Notes: a model not told the origin generated them from the sequence alone. A DNA stretch of 64,000 nt from Chryseobacterium daeguense DSM 19388 (GCF_000430825.1 NZ_AUMT01000015.1:30268-94267); one strand, 5' to 3'; shown: positions 43,961-52,820, counted from the first letter of the stretch. Program-made: numbers and translations.

Positions 43961-44668
43961 ATGATTACTAATATAAGATGTATGATTATTGATGGTGATG
44001 AGCTGGACAGGCTTGTTCTTCTTCATCACCTTAAGCAATATGAAAATATTGAGGTCGTTGCGTCTTTTGACACTGCGGAAAAAGCAATTCCTTTTCTTGA
44101 GCTTCCTATTGATCTTTTAATAATCGAAGCCGGGCTTAAAGGCATGAACGGACTGGAATTCAGAAAACTAGCCCATAAAATACCTGCCTGCATTTTTATA
44201 AGCTCACACACAGAATATGCCCTGGAAACTTTTGAAATAGACACCCTTGATTTCATTGCAAAACCATTAAAAACAGATCGTTTTCATACTTCGATGCAAA
44301 AGCTCTTTTCTTTTTTTGAAATGAAGGAGAAATGTGAGTTTTTTGATGCTTTACTGGGCGAAAACATCATCAAAATTAAAGAAGGCTGTAATATTCATCA
44401 TATAAAAATCACCGATATCCTTTATCTGGAAGCCTTAAAAGATTATACACGAATCGTGACCCCGGATAAAAAGCATTGCATCCTTAATTCTATCGGGAAT
44501 ATTCTGCATAAAAGCTATTTTGAATCTTTTGTAAGGATCCACAGGAGCTTCGCGGTTCCCCGACACCTGATCCGCAGTAAAAATAATCATGAAGTAGAGC
44601 TTGTACACCAAATTAAGCTTCCTATCGGGAGAGCATACAAGGAAAATTTATCTTTTTTTGAGCCCTAA
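43961..44668 (+). CDS. LytTR response regulator with a degenerate receiver
   Basis: 235 residues. Residues 1-120 form a CheY-like receiver and 135-235 a LytTR DNA-binding domain (DILYLEALKDYTRIVT; FVRIHRSFAVPRHLI; LPIGRAYKENL). In the receiver the phospho-acceptor position is Glu56 (in DLLIIEAGLKGMNG) instead of Asp, and the acidic pocket at the N-terminus reads IIDGDE instead of the usual DDE; the conserved Ser81 and Lys101 remain. A Glu can mimic the phosphorylated state, so the protein may be constitutively active or respond to another signal (inference). No sensor kinase is next to it. It directly precedes the T9SS cluster at 44857 and a 20-bp-period direct repeat. Confidence 0.88.
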   Translation: MITNIRCMIIDGDELDRLVLLHHLKQYENIEVVASFDTAEKAIPFLELPIDLLIIEAGLKGMNGLEFRKLAHKIPACIFISSHTEYALETFEIDTLDFIAKPLKTDRFHTSMQKLFSFFEMKEKCEFFDALLGENIIKIKEGCNIHHIKITDILYLEALKDYTRIVTPDKKHCILNSIGNILHKSYFESFVRIHRSFAVPRHLIRSKNNHEVELVHQIKLPIGRAYKENLSFFEP

Positions 44669-44725
44669 AATTATTTCTTCAAAATATCCATGAATAGTGA
44701 TATTTTCGGCAATATTTCCACTTTT

Positions 44726-44760
44726 TGTCGTTTGTCTATTATTTATGTCGTTTGTCTATT
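44726..44760 (+). promoter_or_regulatory. Direct repeat, candidate LytTR operator
   Basis: TGTCGTTTGTCTATT occurs twice, identically, at 44726-44740 and 44746-44760, a period of 20 bp or about two helical turns. LytTR proteins are known to bind paired direct repeats spaced by roughly two turns. The site lies between the LytTR gene and the T9SS gene that starts at 44857, about 97 bp upstream of that start. Confidence 0.45.
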
Positions 44761-44856
44761 TTCCAAATATCTGTCTGTGATATGTGGTAATTTAGTCTTC
44801 CAAAATTCTCTTTAAAATTTTGACATAACCAATTAGTAACCACAAACCATTTTTAT

Positions 44857-45342
44857 ATGAAAAGAACATCTATTCAATGCTTCTTTCTCATTCTGTTTCT
44901 GGTCCCCATCGGCCTGCTGAGAGCACAATCAGCAGTCTTGGCGACAGGAGCGAATGCCACAGGAAGCAACGGCTCGGTTTCATACAGTGTAGGGCAGCCC
45001 GCCTTTATCATCAAGGGCCCCAACCGGGAAATTTCTGAAGGAGTACAGCAAGTTTACGAAATCACCACACTGGCAACCAATGAAACCTCAACATCTACTG
45101 ATGAAGGAATTTTACTTTATCCCAATCCTTTTAAAGATTACCTGTATTTAGATTTTACAAACAATCCTTTTAAAGGCTCCGAGTATCAGCTTTTCGACGC
45201 TCAGGGAAAACTTATTAAAAAAGACAAAATTACTCAGTCTAAGTCTGAATTCAACTTCTCTTCTCTCCCATCCGCAATGTATATTATAAGGATCAGCCAA
45301 AACGGAGAAAATATCAAAACATTCAAAATCATTAAAAAATAA
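44857..45342 (+). CDS. Small T9SS-sorted surface protein
   Basis: 161 residues with a signal peptide ending near LLRAQ (residue 24). The mature start has the ATGANATGSNGSVSYSVGQ pattern common in small Bacteroidota surface proteins. Residues 86-161 are a type A sorting domain (LLYPNPFKDYLYLDF, then a terminal IKTFKIIKK), for export across the outer membrane by T9SS. No catalytic domain. First gene of a three-gene cluster; next gene starts after 5 bp. Confidence 0.8.
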   Translation: MKRTSIQCFFLILFLVPIGLLRAQSAVLATGANATGSNGSVSYSVGQPAFIIKGPNREISEGVQQVYEITTLATNETSTSTDEGILLYPNPFKDYLYLDFTNNPFKGSEYQLFDAQGKLIKKDKITQSKSEFNFSSLPSAMYIIRISQNGENIKTFKIIKK

Positions 45343-45347
45343 CAACC

Positions 45348-45676
45348 ATGAAAAAAATATTACTCGCAGCGGGACTTCTGCTTGGTACACACCTAGCCTT
45401 CGCACAGGTACCCGAAAAAATGAGCTACCAGGCTATCATCCGAAATGCAGGCGGACAGGTTTTGCCTAATCAAAGCATTCCGAAAGACTTACAGGGAACA
45501 CCAATGCCAATGGACTTATTACATTAGAAGTAGGTTCAGGAACTGTACTTACCGGGGCATTCAATACAATTGACTGGTCTACCGGAAGTTACTATCTAAA
45601 AACAGAAACCGATCCTGCAGGAGGAACCAATTATACAATAACAGGAACCAGCCAGCTCCTAAGTGTTCCTTATGCC
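45348..45676 (+). pseudogene. 5' part of the Gly/Asn-rich surface protein, disrupted by a frameshifting deletion
   Basis: From ATG 45348 the frame encodes a signal peptide (KILLAAGLLLGTHLAFAQ) and the start VPEKMSYQAIIRNAGGQVLP, then leaves the family sequence and stops at TAG 45525. Around base 45478 the coding sense continues in another frame: SERLTGNTNANGLITLEVGS, which joins without interruption to the large open frame at 45677. Relatives as I recall carry about 15-20 residues (a strand such as MRISILQG...AVY) between these two pieces. So a small deletion of a length not divisible by three, rather than a point indel, appears to have removed them. A sequencing or assembly error is possible but would not explain the missing residues. 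Confidence 0.65.
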
Positions 45677-47848
45677 ATGTTTGCCAAATCAGCAGGGGCT
45701 GTAAGTGGCGGAGGAGCTTTTTCAATTCCATATACCAATACGGTAAACAATGCCGGAAACCTTTTCTCTTTAACCAATAATGGTGACGGAACTTCCATTG
45801 AAGGTATAAATAATACAACTACATCAAATATTGCTTCAGTAAGAGGTATTGTAAGCAATACCGCTCCAGGCGGATTTTCTTCCGGCGTACGAGGTATCAA
45901 TAGCGGTACCGGCGGACTAGGTGTAGGAGTCTATGGAAGCCAGGACGGAAGCGGATGGGGCGTTTACGGGGTAACACCTGCCGGACTTGGGGTTTATGGT
46001 AATGCTACAGCTGCAGGATATGGGGTTTATGCAAACAGTAACACCGGGACAGGTCTTAATGCAACCAGTAACAATGGTATTGCAGCAAATATCACAATAG
46101 CCAATAATGCAAACAACAATAACGTACTAAACGCCAGCACTGTAGGAAACGGAACCGTGGTAAACGTTACCACAACAGGAAACGGAGCCGGAGTAAGAAG
46201 CTCAACAGGTGGAGGATTTGGAGTTCAAGGTATTACATCTTCTCAGACTTCCGCTGGTATCGTGGGTGACAATAACGGAGCTGGTGAAGCTATCGTGGGT
46301 AGAACTACAAGTAATATTGCAGGAGCTGTGGTAGGACGAAATGATGGTGCCGGTTACGGTGTAAGAGGTTTTGTAGCTACAAATACTTCAGGTACAGCAA
46401 TCGGCGTGTTCGGCCAGGTTGGTATAAACAGCAGTACCGGACGTGCAGGACGTTTTGAAAATACAAATACAGCCAATGACAGAAATACTTTTGAAGTTGC
46501 ATCCAATACAAACGGAAATATCCCTGATAATACACAAGGTAACGCATCTTCTTTCTTTTTAAATAATACCAACAGTGTAGGTGCTGCCGTAAGAGGAGAA
46601 GTTAATACAATCTTCGGAAACTTCGGTGCCTCAGGTATCTTTGGGGTTTCATCAGGAACCGGAGGTCGTGCAGGATTATTCTACGCATCCAATCCTTCAG
46701 GAAACGGAGCCTCATTAATTGCATTAACCGATGGAAACGGAAATGCCATCACTGCTAATGCCGGTAAAGACGGAAATGGTGTAGAAACCAATATAGACGG
46801 AGCCGGAAACGCACTTTATGCATGGGTTCCAACTTTCTCACAAGGACGTGCTGCCAGATTTGAAATCTTTAACGAGGACAATCAAAAAGAAGTTATCTCA
46901 GTAAAAACAGTAGGAAACGGAATCGGAGGAAACTTTAAAGTAGACCGCGTAACAGGTACGTCTGCAGCAGTAAAAGGAGAAGTAACATCTCAGTTTGCGA
47001 ACTTCGGGACAGCAGGCATTTACGGTGTTTCATCAGGAACTGGGGGATATGCGGGATTATTCTACTCTTCCAATGCCAGTGGTAACGGACCTGCAGTGTT
47101 AGCCCTTACAGAAGGTAATGGAAATGGTATTACTGCCAATGCAGGTGGAACCGGAGACGGTGTTGAGGCTACAGCAGACGGAACAGGTAATGCGATCTAT
47201 GGCTGGATTCCTAACTTCGGAACCGGTAAAGCAGCTAGATTTTCTAACTTTAACAGCGCCAACGCTCAGCCAACGCTATATATAACCACCAATGGTACAG
47301 GTAGTGCAGAACTCATCAATCATACAGGAGCTTCGGGCAATATTGCAACTTATCAAAGTGCGGGAGCTAATGTAGCCCGTATCAATAAAGCAGGAAGAGG
47401 ATTCTTCGATGGAGGTACTCAAAACAGTGGTGCGGACGTTGCAGAAGCATTTGATGTAGAAGGAAATATTTCAGCTTATGAGCCGGGAGACATCCTTGTT
47501 ATTTCTACTACCAAAGACAGATCAGTAGAAAAATCATCAAAACCTTATTCCAATCTTGTGGCGGGAGTTTATGCTACTAAACCAGGGGTTTTATTAACCG
47601 AGGAACATATTGATACCGATTTATCGGATAAAGTTCCGATGGGAGTAATCGGGGTAATTCCTACCAAAGTTTGTCTTGAAGGAGGAAAAATCAAAAGAGG
47701 TGATCTTCTGGTGACTTCTTCGAAATCAGGAGTAGCTATGAAAGCCAACCCTAAAAAAGTAAAAATAGGGCAGGTTATCGGAAAAGCGCTTCAGGATTAT
47801 GATCAAAACGGAATCGGAAAAATAAACGTATTGGTAAACACTAAATAA
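45677..47848 (+). CDS. Large Gly/Asn-rich repetitive surface protein (body and C-terminus)
   Basis: 723 residues in one open frame; ATG 45677 (MFAKSAGAVSGG) is inside the conserved sequence and is unlikely to be the native start, because the frame continues upstream to the disrupted 5' part. The body is made of short Gly-rich beta turns (GVYGVTPAGLGVYGNATAAG) and contains two copies of a unit of about 127 residues (near bases 46595 and 46976: ...FGNFGASGIFGVSSGTGG... and ...FANFGTAGIYGVSSGTGG...). The C-terminal 140 residues form a compact domain beginning SGADVAEAFDVEGNI with YSNLVAGVYATKPGVL, seen at the end of many bacterial fibre- or stalk-like proteins. No T9SS sorting domain is present. 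If the 5' lesion is real, the protein lacks a signal peptide and would not be exported. Confidence 0.6.
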   Translation: MFAKSAGAVSGGGAFSIPYTNTVNNAGNLFSLTNNGDGTSIEGINNTTTSNIASVRGIVSNTAPGGFSSGVRGINSGTGGLGVGVYGSQDGSGWGVYGVTPAGLGVYGNATAAGYGVYANSNTGTGLNATSNNGIAANITIANNANNNNVLNASTVGNGTVVNVTTTGNGAGVRSSTGGGFGVQGITSSQTSAGIVGDNNGAGEAIVGRTTSNIAGAVVGRNDGAGYGVRGFVATNTSGTAIGVFGQVGINSSTGRAGRFENTNTANDRNTFEVASNTNGNIPDNTQGNASSFFLNNTNSVGAAVRGEVNTIFGNFGASGIFGVSSGTGGRAGLFYASNPSGNGASLIALTDGNGNAITANAGKDGNGVETNIDGAGNALYAWVPTFSQGRAARFEIFNEDNQKEVISVKTVGNGIGGNFKVDRVTGTSAAVKGEVTSQFANFGTAGIYGVSSGTGGYAGLFYSSNASGNGPAVLALTEGNGNGITANAGGTGDGVEATADGTGNAIYGWIPNFGTGKAARFSNFNSANAQPTLYITTNGTGSAELINHTGASGNIATYQSAGANVARINKAGRGFFDGGTQNSGADVAEAFDVEGNISAYEPGDILVISTTKDRSVEKSSKPYSNLVAGVYATKPGVLLTEEHIDTDLSDKVPMGVIGVIPTKVCLEGGKIKRGDLLVTSSKSGVAMKANPKKVKIGQVIGKALQDYDQNGIGKINVLVNTK

Positions 47849-47856
47849 AATAAAAC

Positions 47857-48261
47857 ATGAAATCATTATATATCATTGCTTTTTTAGCATTAAGTATCAA
47901 TATTTATGCTCAGGAAAACAAAAGAGCATCGGAAACGCAGGAAGCTCCCAACTACAAAGAGTCCAAAGAATTCGAAGCCAGAATGATGAAGGATGCTGAA
48001 GAAAGAGCAGCACAAAAACCTTCAACAACATTAGTTTCAGAACAGGGTCTGGATTTAAAACAGGCTCCAAAACAGACAACAGCTAATAATTCCGGTAAAA
48101 CTATTCCCGGATCTGCAAGCCTGGACGAAATCAGGGCAACAATTCCTGGCAGACAGGCCCGCAAAGTAAGTCCTGCAAAACACAGCAATAGTGTTCAAGG
48201 GTTAATGAGCACACCGGACCTTACCATATCCGACATTAAAAAAACGATCCCCAAAAACTAA
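47857..48261 (+). CDS. Small exported protein with repeated TIP motifs
   Basis: 134 residues with a signal peptide ending near INIYAQ (residue 18). The mature protein is charged and probably disordered in its first half. The second half holds three related elements: SGKTIPGS, DEIRATIPGR and SDIKKTIPKN, spaced by 20-45 residues. I do not recognise the family. Starting 8 bp after the large Gly-rich gene, it closes the surface cluster, and its short TIP motifs may bind the partner proteins encoded just upstream (inference). Confidence 0.55.
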   Translation: MKSLYIIAFLALSINIYAQENKRASETQEAPNYKESKEFEARMMKDAEERAAQKPSTTLVSEQGLDLKQAPKQTTANNSGKTIPGSASLDEIRATIPGRQARKVSPAKHSNSVQGLMSTPDLTISDIKKTIPKN

Positions 48262-48292
48262 TAACTAACACTAGATTTTTCAACACTAAAAG

Positions 48293-48320
48293 AAAGTCCG
48301 CTCAACAGCGGACTTTTATT
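48293..48320 (+). terminator. Terminator of the surface-protein cluster
   Basis: 10-bp perfect stem AAAGTCCGCT / AGCGGACTTT with loop CAAC, followed by TTATTTTTAATTT. Confidence 0.85.
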
Positions 48321-48332
48321 TTTAATTTGATA

Positions 48333-48442
48333 GAGATTCTTCGACTGCTTCGCGCTCTGGATGACACTGGTAAATCATACGCTCACAAAAGACAATTAGT
48401 ATTAGCAATGTCATCCTGAGCACGAAGCAGTCGCAGGATTCA
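48333..48442. repeat. Dispersed intergenic inverted repeat, copy 4
   Basis: Best preserved copy. Left arm 48333-48366 (GATTCTTCGACTGCTTCG ... GGATGACA) and right arm 48410-48442 (TGTCATCCTGAGCACGAAGC ... GGATTC) are reverse complements apart from a few changes. ATTAGTATTAG precedes the right arm. Confidence 0.75.
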
Positions 48443-48455
48443 ATAAGTATTTAAT

Positions 48456-48911
48456 TTAATCCCAATCCGCCGCGACAAACTTTATTTGATTTCCATTATC
48501 ATCAGATAAAGTCAGAAAATGACCTTGTACAGAGTACTTTTTCATATTTTTGAAGCTTGCAGAAAAATCTGTTTCCAGCTTCATTTCAGCGCAGGCCTTC
48601 ATTGTTGAGCCTATATCAGAGATTTCAACATCCCCGTTTTGCTTAAATTCGGAAGTAAAAAACATAGAATTACAGCCCATAAAGGCAGTCCCTTTTATTT
48701 TTCCGTTTTCTATGTCCTGTGTAAGATTAATCTTAGCATTATTCTTTACAAGATCCTGCTTTGTATAATTGTCAAAAGCTACAAGCATCCATTCTCTCTG
48801 AATCTGATGATTTCTGATGGTATTGATGTTATTTTGCTTCTGTGATGATGTACAGTTTATCGCCATACCAAGGAATAAAACCGCAAAAAAAGATACAAAT
48901 ATTTTTTTCAT
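48456..48911 (-). CDS. META-domain lipoprotein (HslJ-like)
   Basis: 151 residues with a lipoprotein signal ending GMAINC (Cys20). The META domain follows: REWMLVAFDNYTKQDLVK, then GTAFMGCNSMFFTSEF and STMKACAEMKLETDFSASF, the usual Cys pair included. The family includes heat-shock HslJ and a Leishmania protein; its role is undefined. Monocistronic, with a REP-like repeat downstream in place of a terminator. Confidence 0.85.
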   Translation of the reverse strand: MKKIFVSFFAVLFLGMAINCTSSQKQNNINTIRNHQIQREWMLVAFDNYTKQDLVKNNAKINLTQDIENGKIKGTAFMGCNSMFFTSEFKQNGDVEISDIGSTMKACAEMKLETDFSASFKNMKKYSVQGHFLTLSDDNGNQIKFVAADWD

Positions 48912-48997
48912 ATAACCTTGAAATCCATTTTCATACCATTTCAGGACAGGATAGCATAAAATTTAGTAAATTAGCGACACAAAAATTATTTTATAAA

Positions 48998-51199
48998 ATG
49001 AAAAGACTATTTCTACTCTTCACTTTCCTTTTGAGCTTCGCTCAGATGAGGGCAGACGAAGGAATGTGGCTGTTAATGCTCGTAAAAAGACTTAATGGTG
49101 TAGATATGCAAAAAGAAGGATTGCATCTTACACCCGAAGAAATTTATTCCGTAAACAATTCAAGCTTAAAAGATGCGATCGTAAGTTTTGGAGGGTTCTG
49201 TACAGGAGAAATCGTTTCAAACCAAGGCCTTATCTTTACCAACCACCACTGTGGTTACGGAGCTGTAGCTGCAGCTTCCACTCCGGAAAAAGACTACTTA
49301 AAGAATGGTTTCTGGGCAATGAAGCAGAAAGACGAATTCAATGCAAAAGATCTTTACGTAAGATTTTTAGTAAGAATGGATGATGCTACACAGAGAATCA
49401 ATTCAAAATTAAACAATAAAATGACCGCTGAAGAGAGAAAAGCTGTGATCGATGCTGAAACAAAAGCGATCCAGACAGAAAACTCTGAAAACGGAAAATA
49501 TACCGTTGTTGTAAGAGATTTCTTCAATGGGAATGAATTCTATTATTTCGTATATCAGGATTATAAAGATATCAGATTGGTAGGTGCACCTCCATCATCA
49601 TTAGGAAAATTCGGTGGTGATACAGATAACTGGGAATGGCCGAGACACACTGCAGACTTTACCGTTTTCAGAGTATATGCTGATGCGGCAGGAAACCCTG
49701 CTGAATATGCTCCGGGGAATGTTCCTTTGAAGCCTAAGCATTTCTTACCGGTTTCTTTGAAAGGTATCAAACCTGGTGATTTCTCAATGATTTTGGGTTA
49801 TCCTGGAAGAACGAACCGTTATCTTACTTCTTACGGAATCCAGCAAATGGTAAATAAAGACTATCCGGCATGGGTAGAAGCTTCCAAACTAGCCATGGAT
49901 GTAATGAAAAAGTACATGGATAAAGATAAAGGAACGCAGCTTAACTACGCTTCTCAATATGCTTCTGTAGCCAACTATTGGAAGAACAGACAGGGAACAA
50001 TTGACGCTGTGGTAAAAAACGGAACAATTACCAGCAAGCAGAAATTAGAAGAAACATTTAAAACATGGGCTGTACAGCCGGCAAATGTTGCAGAATATGA
50101 AACTGTTTTGGATGATATTGCAATTTATTACAAGCAGACTTCTAACAGAAATGTAGAAAGAATGTACATGAGCCAGCTTTCAAGAAACTCTAAATATTTC
50201 ACCCTTGCATTACAGGTAGGAAATGTTTTGAAGACCTACGCAGACCAGAATATGGAAGGCAGAGTAGCCATGAGGCCAAAAGTAGAAGCTGCCCTTAAAA
50301 CGGCATACGAAAACATCAATACCAAGCTTGAAGGTGAAATGATGAATTCTATGGTAAATCTTTATAAAACAAGAGTAAATCCTGATGTTGCCTCTCCGAC
50401 AATTATGGGATTAGACGCTAATAATCTATCAAACGTTGCTTATTCTTCGATTTTTGCTAATAAAACTTCTGCGACCAACTTTATGTTGAATCCTGATAAA
50501 CTAAAGCTTGATGCAGACCCGCTTTGGAAAATTGCAAACGGAATTGTTGCAGATCAAAAGGCTTCAGCTGACAGATTTGTGAAAATTGATGATAATTTTG
50601 CTAAAAACAACAGACTTTTCTTAGCAGGATTAATGAAGGCTATGCCTGAGAAAAAATTCTATCCGGATGCTAACTCTACAATGAGATTAACGTACGGAAC
50701 GGTTGATAAATTGCCAATCAGAGAAGACAGAAACTACTTCGGGGTTACTGATAACTACTATACAGATATGACCGGCCTTGTAGGAAAATACAAGAAAGGT
50801 GATGAAGAATTTGATCTTCCACAAAGAGTGATTGATCTTTATAACCTTAAAGATTTCGGGCAGTATGCTGATGCAAAAGGATACATGCCTGTAAACTTCC
50901 TTTCCAACAACGATATTACAGGTGGTAACTCAGGTTCGCCGGTAATTGACGGAGACGGAAACCTTATCGGTATTGCATTCGACGGAAACAGTGAAGCATT
51001 AAGCGGTGACATCGTTTTCGAACCGGAATGGCAGAAAACAATTAACGTAGACGTTCGTTTTGTTCTTTGGACAATCGACAAATACGCAGGGGCAAGAAGA
51101 TTGATCGACGAATTGCAATTAGTAAGAGACGAAAATACTCCAGCCGATACAAAAACAAAAATGCCTAAAGCTACAACAGCAAAAGGAAAGAAAAAATAA
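48998..51199 (+). CDS. S46 family dipeptidyl-peptidase, DPP7-type
   Basis: 733 residues from ATG 48998, chosen because it begins the signal peptide (MKRLFLLFTFLLSFAQMRA, followed by DEGMW); the open frame upstream has no signal. Catalytic His lies in NHHCGYGA (residues 83-84) and Ser645 in GGNSGSPV. The S46 enzymes DPP7 and DPP11 remove dipeptides from peptide N-termini in the periplasm. Eighteen residues after the catalytic Ser is Gly663 (in AFDGN), the position that is Gly in DPP7 and Arg in DPP11, so preference for hydrophobic rather than acidic P1 residues is expected. Supports peptide-based nutrition. Monocistronic. Confidence 0.92.
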   Translation: MKRLFLLFTFLLSFAQMRADEGMWLLMLVKRLNGVDMQKEGLHLTPEEIYSVNNSSLKDAIVSFGGFCTGEIVSNQGLIFTNHHCGYGAVAAASTPEKDYLKNGFWAMKQKDEFNAKDLYVRFLVRMDDATQRINSKLNNKMTAEERKAVIDAETKAIQTENSENGKYTVVVRDFFNGNEFYYFVYQDYKDIRLVGAPPSSLGKFGGDTDNWEWPRHTADFTVFRVYADAAGNPAEYAPGNVPLKPKHFLPVSLKGIKPGDFSMILGYPGRTNRYLTSYGIQQMVNKDYPAWVEASKLAMDVMKKYMDKDKGTQLNYASQYASVANYWKNRQGTIDAVVKNGTITSKQKLEETFKTWAVQPANVAEYETVLDDIAIYYKQTSNRNVERMYMSQLSRNSKYFTLALQVGNVLKTYADQNMEGRVAMRPKVEAALKTAYENINTKLEGEMMNSMVNLYKTRVNPDVASPTIMGLDANNLSNVAYSSIFANKTSATNFMLNPDKLKLDADPLWKIANGIVADQKASADRFVKIDDNFAKNNRLFLAGLMKAMPEKKFYPDANSTMRLTYGTVDKLPIREDRNYFGVTDNYYTDMTGLVGKYKKGDEEFDLPQRVIDLYNLKDFGQYADAKGYMPVNFLSNNDITGGNSGSPVIDGDGNLIGIAFDGNSEALSGDIVFEPEWQKTINVDVRFVLWTIDKYAGARRLIDELQLVRDENTPADTKTKMPKATTAKGKKK

Positions 51200-51218
51200 T
51201 CTTCATTGATATATTTTA

Positions 51219-51252
51219 AAACCCGCGGAAGTTTTTTTCCGCGGGTTTTTTG
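51219..51252. terminator. Bidirectional terminator between the S46 peptidase and comM
   Basis: 12-bp stem AACCCGCGGAA / TTCCGCGGGTT with a T-rich loop; T-runs on both strands. Confidence 0.85.
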
Positions 51253-51284
51253 ATTAAATAATTTTTAAAATCTGAAAAACAGTT

Positions 51285-52820
51285 CTAAACATTCCAAAAC
51301 TCCCGATCCAGGCTCCTGTACTGTATCGCCTCCGAAACATGGCTTGACAAAATATTCTCCGATTCTTCAAGATCTGCAATGGTTCTGGCAACCTTTAAAA
51401 TTCTGTCATACGCTCTCGCAGAAAGATTCAGTTTTTCCATGGCTAGTTTGATGAGGTTAAAGGAAGCTTCATCCAATTCGCAAAACTTCTCAATCTCTTT
51501 TGGACCAATTTGGGCGTTATAACTGATCTTTAAATCTTTATATCTTTCCCTTTGAATCTCTCGGGCGATAAGAACGCGCTTTCTGATATCCTCACTTTTT
51601 TCTCCTTTTCTTCGTTCCGCCAGCTGTTCAAATTCAACCTTCTGAACCTCGATATGGATGTCTATCCTATCCAGTAGCGGCCCGGAAAGTTTATTCATAT
51701 AGCGCTGCATCTCAAAAGTAGTAGACGTGTTATTAGGATCATCGGGAAAAAAGCCGCTCGGACTTGGATTCATAGAAGCAACCAGCATGAAGCTTGCAGG
51801 ATAATTGACGGTAAATCTTGCCCTTGAGATTGTTACTTCCCGGTCTTCCAGCGGCTGTCGCATCACTTCCAGAACAGTCCGTTTAAATTCCGGCATCTCA
51901 TCCAGAAACAAAACGCCGTTATGAGCCAGGGAAATTTCTCCCGGCTGCGGATAGCTTCCCCCACCAACGAGTGCAACATCTGAAATGGTATGGTGAGGCG
52001 CCCGGAAAGGGCGGACCGTCATGAGAGAAGTCTCCGTACCCATTTTTCCGGCAACGGAATGTATTTTTGTAGTTTCTAAAGCTTCTTTAAGGCTTAATGG
52101 AGGCAAAATGCTCGGAACTCTTTTGGCGAGCATAGTTTTTCCACTTCCGGGCGGACCAATAAGGATAATGTTATGACCTCCTGCTGCAGCGACTTCCATC
52201 GCCCTTTTTGCGGTTTCCTGACCTTTTACCTCGGAAAAATCAAATGGGAAATCATTGATCTTTTCCTGAAACTCCTTTCGGGTATCAATTTCAACTTTCT
52301 GGAGAGGTTTTCCTTCATTAAAAAAATCAATAACTTCTTTTATATTTTCTACTCCGTACACATCCAGGTTATTTACTATGGCTGCCTCCCTTGTATTCTG
52401 TTTCGGTAAGATGATTCCTTTAAAACCTTCCTCTCTGACCTGAATAGCAATAGGCAATACTCCGCGGATCGGCTGTAAAGCACCATCCAGGGACAATTCT
52501 CCCATGATAATATATTCGTGTACATTTTCGGCAAGAATCTGATCCGATGCGGCAAGAATTCCAATAGCAATGCTCAGGTCGTAAGCCGCACCTTCTTTCC
52601 TGAGATCAGCAGGTGCCATATTAATTGTGATTTTTTTCCCGGGAATCTTATAGCCTACATTTTTCAGTGCTGCAGAGATTCTGTAGCTGCTTTCTTTAAT
52701 AGCATTATCGGGCAGGCCTACCAGATGATATCCTACCCCGCCGGTATCTACATTTACTTCAATAGTAATAGTCTGCGCTGCAACGCCGTGTATTACACTT
52801 CCAAAAATTTTGACGAGCAT
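51285..52820 (-). CDS. comM: YifB/ComM family Mg-chelatase-like AAA ATPase
   Basis: 511 residues, full length. N-terminal Lon-protease-like domain (residues 1-170), then the AAA+ core with Walker A GPPGSGKT (near residue 219), Walker B VLFLDEMPEF, and a C-terminal Mg_chelatase domain. ComM is a hexameric helicase that promotes branch migration during natural transformation. dprA is also in the window at 32 kb, so a transformation pathway is plausible. Monocistronic. Confidence 0.94.
   Translation of the reverse strand: MLVKIFGSVIHGVAAQTITIEVNVDTGGVGYHLVGLPDNAIKESSYRISAALKNVGYKIPGKKITINMAPADLRKEGAAYDLSIAIGILAASDQILAENVHEYIIMGELSLDGALQPIRGVLPIAIQVREEGFKGIILPKQNTREAAIVNNLDVYGVENIKEVIDFFNEGKPLQKVEIDTRKEFQEKINDFPFDFSEVKGQETAKRAMEVAAAGGHNIILIGPPGSGKTMLAKRVPSILPPLSLKEALETTKIHSVAGKMGTETSLMTVRPFRAPHHTISDVALVGGGSYPQPGEISLAHNGVLFLDEMPEFKRTVLEVMRQPLEDREVTISRARFTVNYPASFMLVASMNPSPSGFFPDDPNNTSTTFEMQRYMNKLSGPLLDRIDIHIEVQKVEFEQLAERRKGEKSEDIRKRVLIAREIQRERYKDLKISYNAQIGPKEIEKFCELDEASFNLIKLAMEKLNLSARAYDRILKVARTIADLEESENILSSHVSEAIQYRSLDREFWNV

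Noticed and set aside
44726..44760. Direct repeat considered as the start of a CRISPR array
   Set aside because: Only two units, no spacers of regular length and no cas genes; a regulator binding site fits better.
45470..45530. Programmed ribosomal frameshift in the Gly-rich protein gene
   Set aside because: No slippery heptamer or following structure was seen, and conserved residues are missing at the junction, which a frameshift would not explain.
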